Origin: Isoetes taiwanensis
Taxonomy: Eukaryota; Streptophyta; Lycopodiopsida; Isoetales; Isoetaceae
Length of the DNA: 64,000 nucleotides
Direction of reading: 5' to 3'
Assembly: GCA_021234155.1 (NCBI GenBank)
Contig: JAJEKV010000242.1
Span: forward strand, 186,001-250,000
In this document: positions 47,005 to 58,738 of the stretch, piece after piece
Layout: every line of letters begins with the position of its first letter
Position numbering within the stretch: the stretch's first letter is position 1
Position numbers and translations under genes: made by a program
The notes under the pieces: model-generated
The model's input: only the letters and a program-made list of their open reading frames with translations
Told to the model about the DNA's origin: nothing
Databases searched by the model: none

Positions 47005-48070
47005 TGGAGCATGAAGGTGCAACTTATGTATCTTGATGATGTTTCACCAAAACATACATTTGCTAGTATCGGCAACATTTACATGCTACTGCATAGTTTA
47101 CGTGAGAAACACATTCTGCGTGTTAATCTTGAAAAGACCAAGCTTTTGGTAGTTCAATCTTTCGTCACAATGTTCCCCCTATGCACTATGATTTAGAAGT
47201 TGAAGTTGTAGATAGCTACAAGTATCTTGGTGTAGAATGTCAGAAGAACACACTTTGGGAACAATGTATTACCAAAGCGGGGGAATCCCTGGATGGAGAG
47301 CACTCTATGCAATGCAAAACAATTGTTTTCTTAAGAAATTCATGATTGGCCACGGAAAGCCCACTTGTTTTGGGCTTTGGTAGAGCTGTTTTCTTGTATG
47401 GTTACGGAAGTGTGGGGGCACGCCATTAGTGCTAGTGCTTGGGAGAGCCGAGGCGGGTGCAAAGTCCTTTCTCACTTACGACCTTGGAGTTAAAACAACG
47501 GTGCCCTATGCTATTCTTTTTACAAGAGCGGGTTTTGGCCTCTTCAACATTACGCTATGAGCGCCATCTCCACTATATACGCAAGGTGCACCACATGGAT
47601 GATGTTAGGTATCTGTTCTTGCACTTGCCATGGCTGAATCTCCTCGGCGTTTGAAAGCGATGTTGGAAAGAGCATTGCACTACATGGTTTGCCCGTTGGG
47701 TTGTGCAACGAGCCTTTGCTGATGCTTGCAGTTCGATCTGAGCTTTTGCAACAATATCTTAATGGTCGTTTTTTCTCAAAAGATATGGGGCCTTGATTAC
47801 TTTGGCCCATGAAGTGGCGGTCATTATCATGCACACATAAATCCCACTTTGGCACCGGGGCTCCAAGCTTATTTGCTTGCTTCATTGTCGGGGAACAAGT
47901 TTGTAGCTATTGCATCAATAATTACGGGGTCCCGCAGTGCCACGGTTGAGGCGGGTAGATGGGAGGCGCCGCAATTGCCTTGAAGCGAGACTATGTGCCC
48001 GTTGCGATTCACGGGTTATTGAAGATGAAAGCCATACTCTTACGAAGTTGCCACGCTTTTTGAGATAGTC
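47005..48070 (+). pseudogene. Non-LTR retrotransposon C-terminal fragment (jockey/I-like)
   Basis: Several frames in order give QLMYLDDV (an RT YxDD box), LHSLREKHILRVNLEKTKLL, VDSYKYLGVECQ, and AVFLYGYGSVGARH. RRNCLEARLCARCD and then VIEDESHTLT follow; the last is the Cys/His-like tail (R.C..C....IEDE.H). The order fits the RT palm to C-terminus of a LINE distinct from the L1 copies in this window. It is heavily frameshifted, and neither end of the element is visible. Confidence 0.6.
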
Positions 48071-48348
48071 AGGAATCATTTTCGACCTTAGCATTCCATT
48101 CCACGCTTCCACAACTTCTTAAGCACCATCATTGCATGACTTGGCATTATACATACTTGAGGTTCTAGATAAGCGTGCGCAATTCGCAGCCCTCGTAGTC
48201 ATTATCTAAGCTTGTCTAGTATCATCATTCTCGCAAAGGTTTTTCCTTGAAAACCTTTCGAGACAGGGGTTTTTTAATCCTAGTAGTAATGATTGTACTA
48301 GCCCATTGTATGGGTCCCATGACCTATTGGTCTCCGTGGATGTTAAAA

Positions 48349-48376
48349 AAACTATTCTATTCTATTCTATTCTTTC
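48349..48376. repeat. TTCTA microsatellite
   Basis: About five pentamers of CTATT within AAACTATTCTATTCTATTC. Confidence 0.8.
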
Positions 48377-49108
48377 GAAGATGTCGCTGTAGACAAGGTC
48401 GATGCTCAATATGTTGCTCGGATCTCGGGCAGATTTGAGAACGGTTGGAAGAATTAATAAGTTAATTGATTAGGATTTTTAGATAGTAGGTGCATGGAAC
48501 TAATTGAGTGGATGCTGCAGTTGAGTCCTATAATATCTTCTCCTTCTCCGACTGGGACATGCTGCTCTTCCTTGAACACTTGTGGATCCGACTCTTGAAT
48601 CATATACTGTTGTAAATGAATAGAATTATTAAATCTTGACAGAGTATACTTACCACAGTTCATGAAGACATATAGTTAGGTAGTTTCAAATACTACTCTG
48701 AGGTGCAAATCATTCTAGTGACGTGATTATGCATTATTTGCAGCAGGAATAGCAATGTATGCAGTACAGTCCATCCTTCCAACTTTTGGTAGAAAATGTT
48801 GCTCTGTACCACACAGTATAGATCTACGATCTATATTTCACTATCTTCATATTGCAATTGTAGATCTATACTCATTATCTTCATGTTCTATATGCTGCAA
48901 TTGAAACCTTGAAATGAAACTGAGGAATTGAAGAATATGGTGGTTTGATTGGCAAGGTTACATATTGTGCGTACTTGGATTTGCAAAATCATGTGTCTCC
49001 CGATTTTTTAAAAACATGATAGCACCGGATCATGTGCGTTCATATTTTGTCATGGCAATCTTTAGGGGACATTTTACCATGGCCACATGTTTCATTGAAA
49101 TTTTGTTT

Positions 49109-49122
49109 AAGCATTTATACAT
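49109..49122. repeat. LINE target-site duplication, left
   Basis: AAGCATTTATACAT, identical to 51510-51523. It flanks the poly(T) end of the inserted minus-strand LINE. Confidence 0.9.
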
Positions 49123-51509
49123 TTTTTTTTTTTTTTTTTGTTTGGAGAAAAGGAAGATTTATATTTATCATAAGAAAGTTACATCTGATACAGTATCAGA
49201 ACCATTGAGGTTCACAAAAGTGCTCTTAGCACGAGGGAAAGAACAAGCGAAAACCAAAAAATGGGGATAGGAGTCCTTTTTACGGCCGTGTAGGCCGCAG
49301 TAGCTCGATCGGGGAGGAAGGATCTTGTACGAAAGTCAAATCCGAGTCAGGCTCTTCTTCATCAATGATCACCAAGTTAAAACCCACCGGGTCTATCGCC
49401 AACCAATCTCATTCCATTGGTGGGAAGGCAAAGAACCAAAAGGGGCTGTTTAATGAAAAGGATAATGGCTTCCCCATTAGTCTGTAAAAGCTTTGTGGTG
49501 GTAAAACATATATCCAAGTGAGAGAATTGATCCTCAGTTAACAGCCTTTCATAGCAAAATAGGAATCTGTCAAGGATGTGAGCTTGATAACCATTGAGCA
49601 AGAAAGGCTTAAGCTTCTTGAGGTCTTCATCGATGGAAGGGGATAAGGCCCAATGTTCTTTGGTTATTAAAGATTTACATGCTTAGCAGCAAAATTAGAC
49701 AAGTCGAGGGAAGATTAGGCTTCTGGTTCATCCCTCGTTGTAAGGGCAATTTAACTCACGAAAACCATGTAATGATCATCAAGCAATAAGCATATCATAA
49801 CAAACAAAGACATTGTATAAACCAACAAATTTCCCTATTGATGACCATGCACAATCGGCTTTGTCTTGTTTCTTGTTTTTTATGAGCCATAGCATTGCGG
49901 AGATCTCGATCGAAAGGCTACTTTCATCCAAGCTATATCCACCCTTTGATTTGAATAATTAACCATGTTCTGTGTTTCCAAATAATCCGAGAGCGGTTTG
50001 CCTAATGGTGTTCAAGAAGTTGTTTGATCCTTTCAAAAGGTCCATGATGTTGGCCCAATTCTTGAGATTGTGCCCTTTTGATGCGAGATAAGCATCCAGC
50101 CACCTCCAAAAATCCCGATTTTGGGGCAATCAAACATATGACTAATAGTCTCGAATTGTTTCCACAAAGTTTACACATAGGATTGTCCGAAGGTCTTTAC
50201 ATCTCTTTAAACATATTATGATTGGAGGGAAGAGCATTGTGGATACACCTCAAGTGAACATTTGCATTTTAGGTTGTGAATAGGATCTCCAATTATTTCT
50301 CAAAATTTTCATGAGGTGTTTATTGGGAACATGCCAATTGGCAGCCTGGGTCAAGGATTTGGATGGGGCAAGAACTCTATAACCTAAAGCAACTTTGTCT
50401 TCGGGTACGAGTTCATAATATGCCAATCAGGATTCTTTGGGGTTTGACACTCACTCTGGGTACTAGCAACAGCCATAATTGTGTCAAAGATTACTTTGTC
50501 TATTTTCTTGCCCTTGACTATCTGTTTAATACTTTCCCAGCTGCTCCATTTACCTCCTTCCCCGGATGTTTGCGGTGAGTGACTCTGCCTCTTTCCATTT
50601 TTTCCATATCGTGGGTGTTTGAGAGCCCGGTTGGACATCATTTTCTTTAGCAAAAATGGGTGACCGAATTAGGGAAAAATTGGCACTATCAAACCCAATA
50701 TCCTTATGCTCAAAACCCTCTGCAACAAGATTCCAGGCCTCAAAAATTTTCCTCATAAGAGGGGAAGTATTGGGGGCACTCTTGAACTGGTAGTACATAG
50801 AATCTGGGATGTGATGAGCATATTTCTTCATACCAAAAGGTCTACTATTTTGTAGCCAATATCTAATGAACTCCATGGCAGGGGAGTTCCAGCCATTATA
50901 GCTTTCGGACATATTTAGCGCCCAAAGCCCTCGCTGTGCTTATGAAGAATTTTCAACCCCGGACCACCTTCCTTTTGTTTGTGAGTGATTTCCTCCCACC
51001 TAACAAAATGCATTCCTTTCGGATGTATTCCCTCGGACATTTTCTATGTCATTATAAGATTCTTTATTAGCAATGAGAGCCGAGGAGAAATAAACATGGG
51101 TGCTAGCTAACACCACATTTGCAGTAAGAACTCTACCAAAGAAAAGATAAATTGGGGAAAGGGAAAGAAGTTTCTTCCTAATTACGCTCACAATAGGCCT
51201 CCACACCTCTTTATTGGGAAGGTTAATGGCTAGGGGAAGACCAAGCGGGGTGATGGCACGATTAGGGGGTTAACTTTGATACCACCAAATTATCTAAATC
51301 CTCGGTGGGGTTCTCGAGAGAATCCGCATTTGTTTAGATTGAGGTGGACCCCACGAAACACTAGCAAAATTTTGAATCTTTGTTGACAAGGCATCAAATT
51401 GAACTCGGTTGGCTTTTAAGAGGATAAAAGTATCATCTGCATACTGCATGATGGTAAGCTGTTTGTCTGACCCTGGCATTTGCAAACCTTGGATCTGTTG
51501 TTGCTGTTG
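49123..51509 (-). pseudogene. 5'-truncated L1-type LINE
   Basis: Minus-strand insertion of 2.39 kb bounded by a 14-bp target duplication, with its poly(A) seen as poly(T) at 49123-49139. It starts inside the reverse transcriptase: QLTIMQYADDTFILL (an intact YADD box) at about 51460. It continues with ASTHVYFSSALIANK (51000-51206) and EFIRYWLQNSRPFG, then NTSPLMRKIFEAW (50550-50912). Motif order and wording are close to the LINE at 22745-25516, so they belong to one family. Frameshifts separate the segments; the piece is dead. Confidence 0.92.
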
Positions 51510-51523
51510 AAGCATTTATACAT
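51510..51523. repeat. LINE target-site duplication, right
   Basis: AAGCATTTATACAT, the partner of 49109-49122. Confidence 0.9.
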
Positions 51524-51740
51524 GTTACAGATTGAACAGGTTGGTTATCATGAACTATATAGTAATTTTATGCACTCTTCGTCAAGTCGAATAATGCCAA
51601 GCTAGTTTGGGGAAGATGGATGAGTGAACAAATATGCAGGCTTGGTATTATAATATTCCATGCACTCTAAAATTAATACATGTGCATTATAGAGAGAATT
51701 CTTAGGCACGAGCACCTATAGAGATATACATAACATCCCT

Positions 51741-52276
51741 ACGCAATTCCTAAGACCCCGAAGGGGCCAAAAAATAATTAAGTTACACAAACCATTACAT
51801 CCAACACTTTAAAATTAAAATCCCCCTGAAACCCCCTTTGGTTTGGGTGCATATTCACACGGGGCATGATCACATTGAGAGCTGTCGGATGAGCATATTT
51901 GCCTATTATTCCTCGATCTAGACCGTAGATAATGATTCTCATTTGTGGAATATACTTCTACAAGTTTTTGTATACTGTATAATGAGGTTTTCAAAATACT
52001 ATAAGGTTTGAGGCAATGTACTACATGGTGTTGATTTTGTACATGTATTGTAGAAGAATACCCCACAAACGAGGATCGCTATCTACGGTCTAGATCAAGG
52101 AATATTAAGTAAATATGCCCATCTGACAGCTCTCGATGCCCAGAGTCACTCCCCGTGTGCATATGCATCTAAACCAAAGGAGGTTTCAAGGGGAATTTAA
52201 TTTTAACGTATTGGATGTAATGGTTTGTATTAATTCAAAAAAAAAAAAAAAAATGGTCCTTCGGGGCCTAAGAAAA
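51741..52276. repeat. Large inverted repeat (~200-base arms)
   Basis: The left arm at 51741-51935, reversed, matches 52074-52276. Both share ATCTACGGTCTAGATC, TTGGATGTAATGGTTTGT, and a terminal CCTTCGGGG hairpin followed by CTTAGG or CCTAAG. The right arm has an internal A-run at 52239-52253. The arms are diverged, so they are probably two copies of one small element in opposite orientation. Confidence 0.8.
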
Positions 52277-53157
52277 GGTGGTGTATAAATTAGAGAAAAG
52301 GGTATATATAGATATACAGAAATCGCCACGAAAATACTAGAATAAACAAAGAAACAATATAACTTATAAAAAAAACAATGAAATACAGGAAAGAAATAAT
52401 AAGAAAGATATCCCGAGCAATAAGAAATAGTTTTGCAAGTTTGACATTGAAGTTTTACATGACCCATATTTAAGGGTTCATAATAGGTCCACTGGTTTCC
52501 AAATTCAGAAATATAACATTTGAATATCAATGTCAAAATATAACATTTAAGAGAACTATTGGCATTAAAAACCACCATGGTTTACAAGCTTGATACAAGA
52601 GACATCATTGACCAATTAAGCTTCCCATTGTAAAAATCTCCTTTGTATACGAAGCCCTTGCAAACTGCAAGGATGGGAAAGAGTACCATGTGTCATGCAG
52701 AAGCCAGCCATTGATTTCCATCAAATAAATTTTAAAAATTTAACAAAGCAAACAAACAGTTTTAAACCAACAAGCTTTATTCAGCACTGCACATGCCAAA
52801 CCTGATCACTTCAATACTGCACATGCCAAACCTGATCACTCTGAGACATTTGAATGTGACAAGCATCTTAGACAGACTTACAGAATCTGTAGAGATTATA
52901 ATAAAGGGGTGAAAATTGAAGTTTGCGTCAGATATCATGCCGTGGACCTGCATATATTTTATAATCCTTCATTCTTGGTTAGAAACTACAAAGCACTGAG
53001 ATGTACACAAAGCATTTAATAAAATAAATATAATAATACAGTTCACTATAAACCCATGGAAGCAGGGGCATGAGCAACAAAATTCAGATGACAATTAGGA
53101 GGCAGTGTTGAAGAGGCCATGGAAGCAGGAAACTGAGAGCAAGATTGCATATCGGCG

Positions 53158-53529
53158 GTGGTAACCATGGAGGCCGAAATGCATGATCCCAGTTACGGGA
53201 CTGAATTAAAAAGAATAAATCACGTGATGCCACATTCCATTAGAAAGCTTACTGCAAGGGCTTTCCAACGCACCAAAATCACTCGAAACGGACACCCGAG
53301 GTGGGAGATATCTGAGATTGAAGCAACGCCAAAACTAATGGTAACCATGGAGGCCGAAATAGATGATCCCAACTCTGAGACTGAAGTAGAGAGAAAATTA
53401 CCTGATGCCACACATTTTTGGGAAGATTACTGCAAGGGTTTTCCAACGCACCAAAAATCGCTCAAAACGGACACTCGAGGAGGGAGATATCTGAGATTGA
53501 AGCAGCGCCAAAACCCTAGCCCCAGTTAG
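53158..53529 (+). repeat. Tandem duplication of ~181 bp with open frame
   Basis: The sequence from 53158 is repeated from 53339 with about 85% likeness. One frame stays open for 123 codons across both units (MVTMEAE starts each), but the second unit shifts its wording (FQRTK against FPTHQKS). TTTCCAACGCACCAAAA is a word common in plant repeats. It is probably non-coding repeat DNA and not a gene. Confidence 0.6.
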
Positions 53530-55390
53530 CTGCGGCATCACCAAATCAGCCAAGCCTTTATCTAATATTCACATACAACTACACAATCTGTTTTTTTTAG
53601 CCTTTTATCTAATATTCACATACAACTACACAATCTCTCCTTTTTCTAAAAATCAACGGCCCGTACAAAAGCCACAAAGAAAACCCGCTGTTATTGTGCT
53701 ATATATAGACTCGGTACATAAACCTTTCTTGATTTCTTGTAACCATATCTTTTATGTTTTTAATGAGCTTATTTTTTTATTGGTTTCATATCATTTTAAA
53801 CTTTCATAATATGCTTTTCTGGAGGACAGTTATAGAATAATTTTTTAATCTATATGACGAAATATTAGTCATTATTACAAGTTCCCTAAAATTGAGATCA
53901 AAAGTGAAAGTTCAAACATCAAATTCAAGGCCGACCAATATTTTTATGGGATGGAGGAACTTGTCAATTGCTTGTATATCAAATATTACCTCAGCCCAAG
54001 TTATTGTATTATATTTTTAATAGCATTCGAAGTGGAGCGAAGCGCCTAGAGGCAGTGTAACTAGCTCACTTCTAATTCTAATGCCTTCGATTCCCTGATT
54101 TCGCCTACAGATTGCCATTTTGGCTTCCTTTGAATCTAAATCGGCCCTACTAAGCTAGTTGCTGACTAATTCTTGGGTTTTGACTGGGCTAGATCTATTC
54201 TAGGCCTGGCTAAATCTCCCTAATCATGATCTCTCACGCTTCCCCCTCGTAGAGGGTAAGCCAATGTACAATGGCTTCATGCTCTCATGAATCATCCCTG
54301 CTCTTTTTGGGGCTCCAAGCTTTGTACATGGCAACACTAGATAGCTGCTACTTACGCAACCCCTACCTCTTCTTCCTTTAAATTGCTACGAATTCGGATG
54401 CTACCACTGTTCAAGCATCTGTTGACTTCTTTGTTTTTAGGAATTTCATCTTTGTTGCTCGTTGTTTGCACGAAGGCTTCAAGTTCATGTGGTCCTTCGG
54501 TGGTGGAAGAAGCTCTGGCCTTTGGCCCAAAGCTATTTTTGCATAACTGGAGCTTTTATTCTTTACTGCTGCATTTCTCTTGGATTTCTTCACTTTCTAG
54601 CTGAAATAGAAGCTTGGACTTTCAGTTTGGCCCAGGATCTTGTTTTAGCTGAGGTATTTTCTTGGGGGCCTGCTATCATTTGCTTATAGTGGCCCAATAT
54701 GTGGCAGCAGCTATGACTCTGCAAAGTCTGTGGGCCTCTTTCCTATATGATCTTACTCGTGGCATGAAGATTTTCTGCCTGAGTGTATTTCTCCTAGTTT
54801 AAAATCAGTCTGTATTCCTTATTTTGGCCTAATCTTTGCATGTTGGGAGGCTTTAAGTTCTGCCTACAAGAGGGATTTTTTCGATTCTTACAAACAGAGG
54901 ATCTCTATTTTGGAGACTTTGCATAAGCTTCTACTACAACGAAGCTGGATTTCTATTCTGGAGATTTTGTAAAAGCTTCTATTACAAAGAAGCTGGATAT
55001 CTGTTTTGGAGACTTTGCAAAAGCTTCTGATACAACGAAGCTAGAGTTGGGCGTGCGCTCTTTTGATCTGATTTTGCGGGTGCTAATACAATACACTAGT
55101 GTCCAAATATTCATTGTTTTTCTGGAGGCGGCCTAAATCTCCACTATTTACTTGGCGCTAGGTTCCTTTGGCCAAACTATGGGTCTCAGTAGTTTCTTCG
55201 GTGCCATCTTCCTTTCTAAAAATGAGTGGCAATTCATGGGCATCCCTTGGCCAAATTTTATAGAAGAATAATAGTCATTGGCATCGGATCTTCCTATTCA
55301 AATGATCCCTACACCAACGCAAGCCAATCCGTGCACCAGTTTTAGGCTTTACCCCCCTAACTCCCGCTTATAGAATCTTTTCTCCATCTC
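53530..55390. other. Gene-free region with a triple tandem repeat
   Basis: I see no supportable gene. At 54900-55045 a ~58-bp unit containing TTTTGGAGACTTTGCA, AAAGCTTCT and ACAACGAAGCTGGAT is present three times in diverged copies. Confidence 0.6.
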
Positions 55391-55455
55391 CAGTGGCTCC
55401 TGTGCTAATCCCTATGGGCAGCACCAGCTTCCTTCTGTCAGTCAACTTGTTGCCA

Positions 55456-56133
55456 GGGGACTGTCATGAGCCTCCGAACAGAATACCGAAAATGTACGAA
55501 CGAACCAAGAACATGTGCAAGAATCAAAGGAAGAATCTCATATATCAAGAGCATAAAGTACAACAATGCCCAAAGGGCACGTGGAGATGCTACCACATGA
55601 TCAACAATAGACAAGAGCGCAGAGGCTCAAGACTGCAGGAGCAAGGACTAGAACGAGAACCGATTCGAAACCTCGGCTAGGTTAAGGCAAGGCCATGCTC
55701 CCAATATGGTGAGCAAGGCGCAAGGCCAAGACTAGGAGAAGAGACCCATAACTGGTGTTGAACCGGAATGGTTCTGCAAGAATGAGTGGCCTCTATATAT
55801 GGGGCCAACCTAGGAACCAACGGACCAGATCGCGCCACTCCAACGGGCAAGATCGTGCCAAGTGCGCGCATGCACGCACCTTCTGGAATGTTCCAAACGG
55901 TGGCTTCTAGAATATCCTGGAACACTGTCCCTGGAATGTTCTGGAACCGTCAAGATCGACGGACTAGATCGCGCCACTTCAACGGACGAGATCATGTCAC
56001 GTGTTGAGCACACACGTGGCTTCTAGAATATTCGGAAACATTTGGAGATGATGCATAATAATATGAAGCACTAATATTTACAAGAAACAAAGGCAGCCCA
56101 CTTGGTGAAGATGTGTGACTCATAATTAAGAAG
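55456..56133 (-). mobile_element. LTR with heat-shock elements, copy 1 (inverted)
   Basis: It is the reverse complement of 58075-58735. On the minus strand it contains the HSE cluster (55881-55947), a TATA box near 55790-55800 and a transcribed part, and runs into the shared leader ending near GGCTCATGA. The 5' end is truncated at about 56133, inside the tRNA-like part. Its sequence differs from copies 2 and 3 by scattered changes. Confidence 0.8.
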
Positions 56134-56948
56134 CTTGATAAGGATGGGAATGGCTCTACTATGGGTGTCTTGAAGGGTGGAGTGGGCCACCTACCACAAG
56201 AAATAATAAAAGGGATACTATCGGTGCCTTAAAGTGGGACATTGGTACCAGAGAAAAGTGAATGGGGTTGACAACATTAATGTGGAGAAGGTGGTGGGCA
56301 TAGGTGGCGACACTTTTGAGGGCAATAGTCCATTTTGCACAAAAAACAGTGGGGATGGGACGGGCTCAAAAAGCAAGGAAGACAACCCTCCTCTTTTGAT
56401 TGGAATTTGAACTCTAGAAGATGTGACTACGGTTGCCATGTTACATAAGTATGGTGCCATTAAAGTTAATGATGGGTCGCATGGGGTGATGGAAAAAAAG
56501 TGCAACGGCCCAAATGGAGGCAGGGATGCATATCCATGGGAAAGGAAGGAAAAGTCAAGATGCGGTACATGGTGTGGGGGATGACCTTACTCCTAGGGAA
56601 AGTACACCATCAATAAATGGGTTCTTAGGGGGCAAATGTCCTTGCGATCGACTAGGAAGTCCCTTTGGAAAAAGAGGTAGGTTATATTCCCCAAACATGT
56701 ATGTGTTTCTTATGGATAACTTTATGTTCAAATATATGGGTGAATGTTACCACCCATAGGAAGATGTTTAGCAAGGGGTGTGAATCTTTTACCACCCATA
56801 TGCATTTTCATTAGTACCGGCCGACCTTTTACCCACTGGCAGGATCTGTGCTTCACCTTAATTATTATGGTTTCAAAAACCATATGGTCTACTTAGGTGC
56901 AGGTGTATCTGTGTTAGGTGGTGTCTGTTAGGCGGTGGCATCTTATAT

Positions 56949-57650
56949 GAGAATTGTATTGTGGAATCTTAGGGGAATCAAAGGTAACTCTTAAGAGGGC
57001 CAAGGCTTTGACGGCTATGCATTCTATGCAGGCTTTATTCAAGAGCATAGGTTGGGCGATTTTGAAGCTTGTTCCCTCGAGGGATGGATGGGTTGTGGAT
57101 ACAGTTCACTTATTTCCAAAGGCATATGGGACTAAGAGGGGTGTAGGTGCCCTTTGAAAGGGTCTCACACCTAAGTCCACCTACACAAGCACTATGGGCA
57201 GATGGCAAACTCTTATATTTGAAATGCAAGGGGTGAGCTGGGGGTTGATAAATGTTTATGCCTCCATAACCCTGCTGAAAGAGCCTTGTTATGGAGTAAA
57301 ATTGATAATTGTGCTATGAGGCAACTAGTGGACAACTGGGTGCCGGCAGGACATTTTAACATGACGGATACTTGGGACCAAAAGTTAGGGGTCAACCATA
57401 ACCTCCAGCTTCAAAAAAAGACGGCTTGGGAACACCTACTGGATGATATCAGGCTACTACTTGTACCCCCATCTAATAAGTAGAAAGGTTAGAACCGGGT
57501 CTACTGCCTCCTTGACCATCTTTATGTTGCTAATAGAACAGTTAGCTTTATGGATCGATGTTTTGTAGAGGCAAATTTGTGTTTCATTTAGACCATATTC
57601 TGCAAGTACTCTTGATGTGGACCTGGCAGTCGTAATAGTCACTCTGGGCA
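56949..57650 (+). pseudogene. L1-type LINE endonuclease fragment
   Basis: MRIVLWNLRGIKG at 56949 is the usual start of L1 ORF2. GHFNMTDTWDQKLG (57350-57395) and NRVYCLLDHLYVANRTV, then MDRCFVEANL, follow in other frames. Wording and order match the endonuclease at 14648-15727, so it is the same family. There are several stops and shifts, and sequence after the endonuclease is lost. 56134-56948 has no recognisable gene; it could hold the decayed end of ORF1. Confidence 0.75.
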
Positions 57651-57977
57651 TGTAATATGGCGGCTAGGATGACCGCCAAACTACCCAAGTATTTATGATG
57701 CCAAAAGGACAATGATGGTTGGGACGTGATCGGTAGTGATACACTCTGCCCCAACAAAATGTTGCTCTAGGATAGTACGCTCCTTCAAGGGCCACTCCCA
57801 CAACTTCGCTCTTGTACCCTTAAGCCAACCACAAAGCAGGTTGTTGTTTTGCAGATAATAATAAAGTATTTTAGCAATGGCCTTTCGGGCTCTTGTGAGT
57901 GCTGAATTTCCCTCTCCTCGATCTCTTCCTGCTCCAACACTTCAACTCTAGCCACCACTGGAACCACCTAGTCCCTG

Positions 57978-58738
57978 TGATGACCATATCAGTACTATAC
58001 TCGTAGGTACAAGATGGTCATCACACAGATGCAAAAGGTAGTTGTAGGAAATGAGATTCAAACTCATAACTTCTTAATTATGAGTCACACATCTTTATCA
58101 AGTGGGCTGCCTTTGTTTCTTGTAAATTTGGTGCTTCATATTATTATGCATCATCTCCAGATGTTTCCGAATATTCTAGAAGCCACGTGCGTGCTCAACA
58201 CGTGACATGATCTCGCCCGTTGAAGTGGCGCGATCTAGTTCGTCGATCCTGACGGTTCCAGAACATTCAAGAGATAGTGTTCCAGGATATTCTAGAAGCC
58301 ACCTTCTGGAACATTCCAAAAGGTGCGTGCATGCGCGCACTTGGCACGATCTTGCCCGTTGGAGTGGCGCGATCTAGTCCGTTGGTTCCTAGGTTGGCCC
58401 CTATATGTAGAGGCCACTCATTCTTGCAGAACCATTCCGGTTCAACACTAGTTATGGGTCTCTCCTCCTAGTCTTGGCCTTGTGCCTTGCTCACCATATT
58501 GGGAGCATGGCCTTGCCTTGATCTAGCCGAGGTTCCGAATCAATTCCCGTTCTAGTCCTTGCTCCTGCAGTCTTGAGCCTCCGCGCTCTTGTCTATTGTT
58601 GATCATGTGGTATCATCTCCACGTGCCCTTTGGGCATTGTTGTACTTTATGCTCTTGATATATGAGATTCTTCCTTTGATTCTTGCACATGTTCTTGGTT
58701 CGTTCGTACATTTCCGGTATTCTGTTCGGTGGCTCATG
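57978..58738 (+). mobile_element. LTR with heat-shock elements, copy 2 (5' LTR plus leader)
   Basis: It starts TGATGACCATAT; its first 47 bases can fold, because ATGGTCATCA is the inverse of the start. Next is a tRNA-like inverted stretch, then G-box words (CACGTG cores) and the HSE cluster at 58256-58320: TTCcaGAAcaTTCaaGAg, TTCcaGGAtaTTCtaGAA and GAAcaTTC. A TATA-like CTATATGTAG is at 58401. The first ~680 bases match copy 3; 80 more match copy 1 only, and could be leader. No clear primer-binding site was found. Confidence 0.75.

Noticed and set aside
58030-58110. tRNA-Met gene on the minus strand inside the LTR
   Set aside because: It has an anticodon-loop-like CTCATAA and a B-box-like TTTGAATC, but the stems are mismatched and the sequence is repeated as part of the LTR; more likely SINE-derived.
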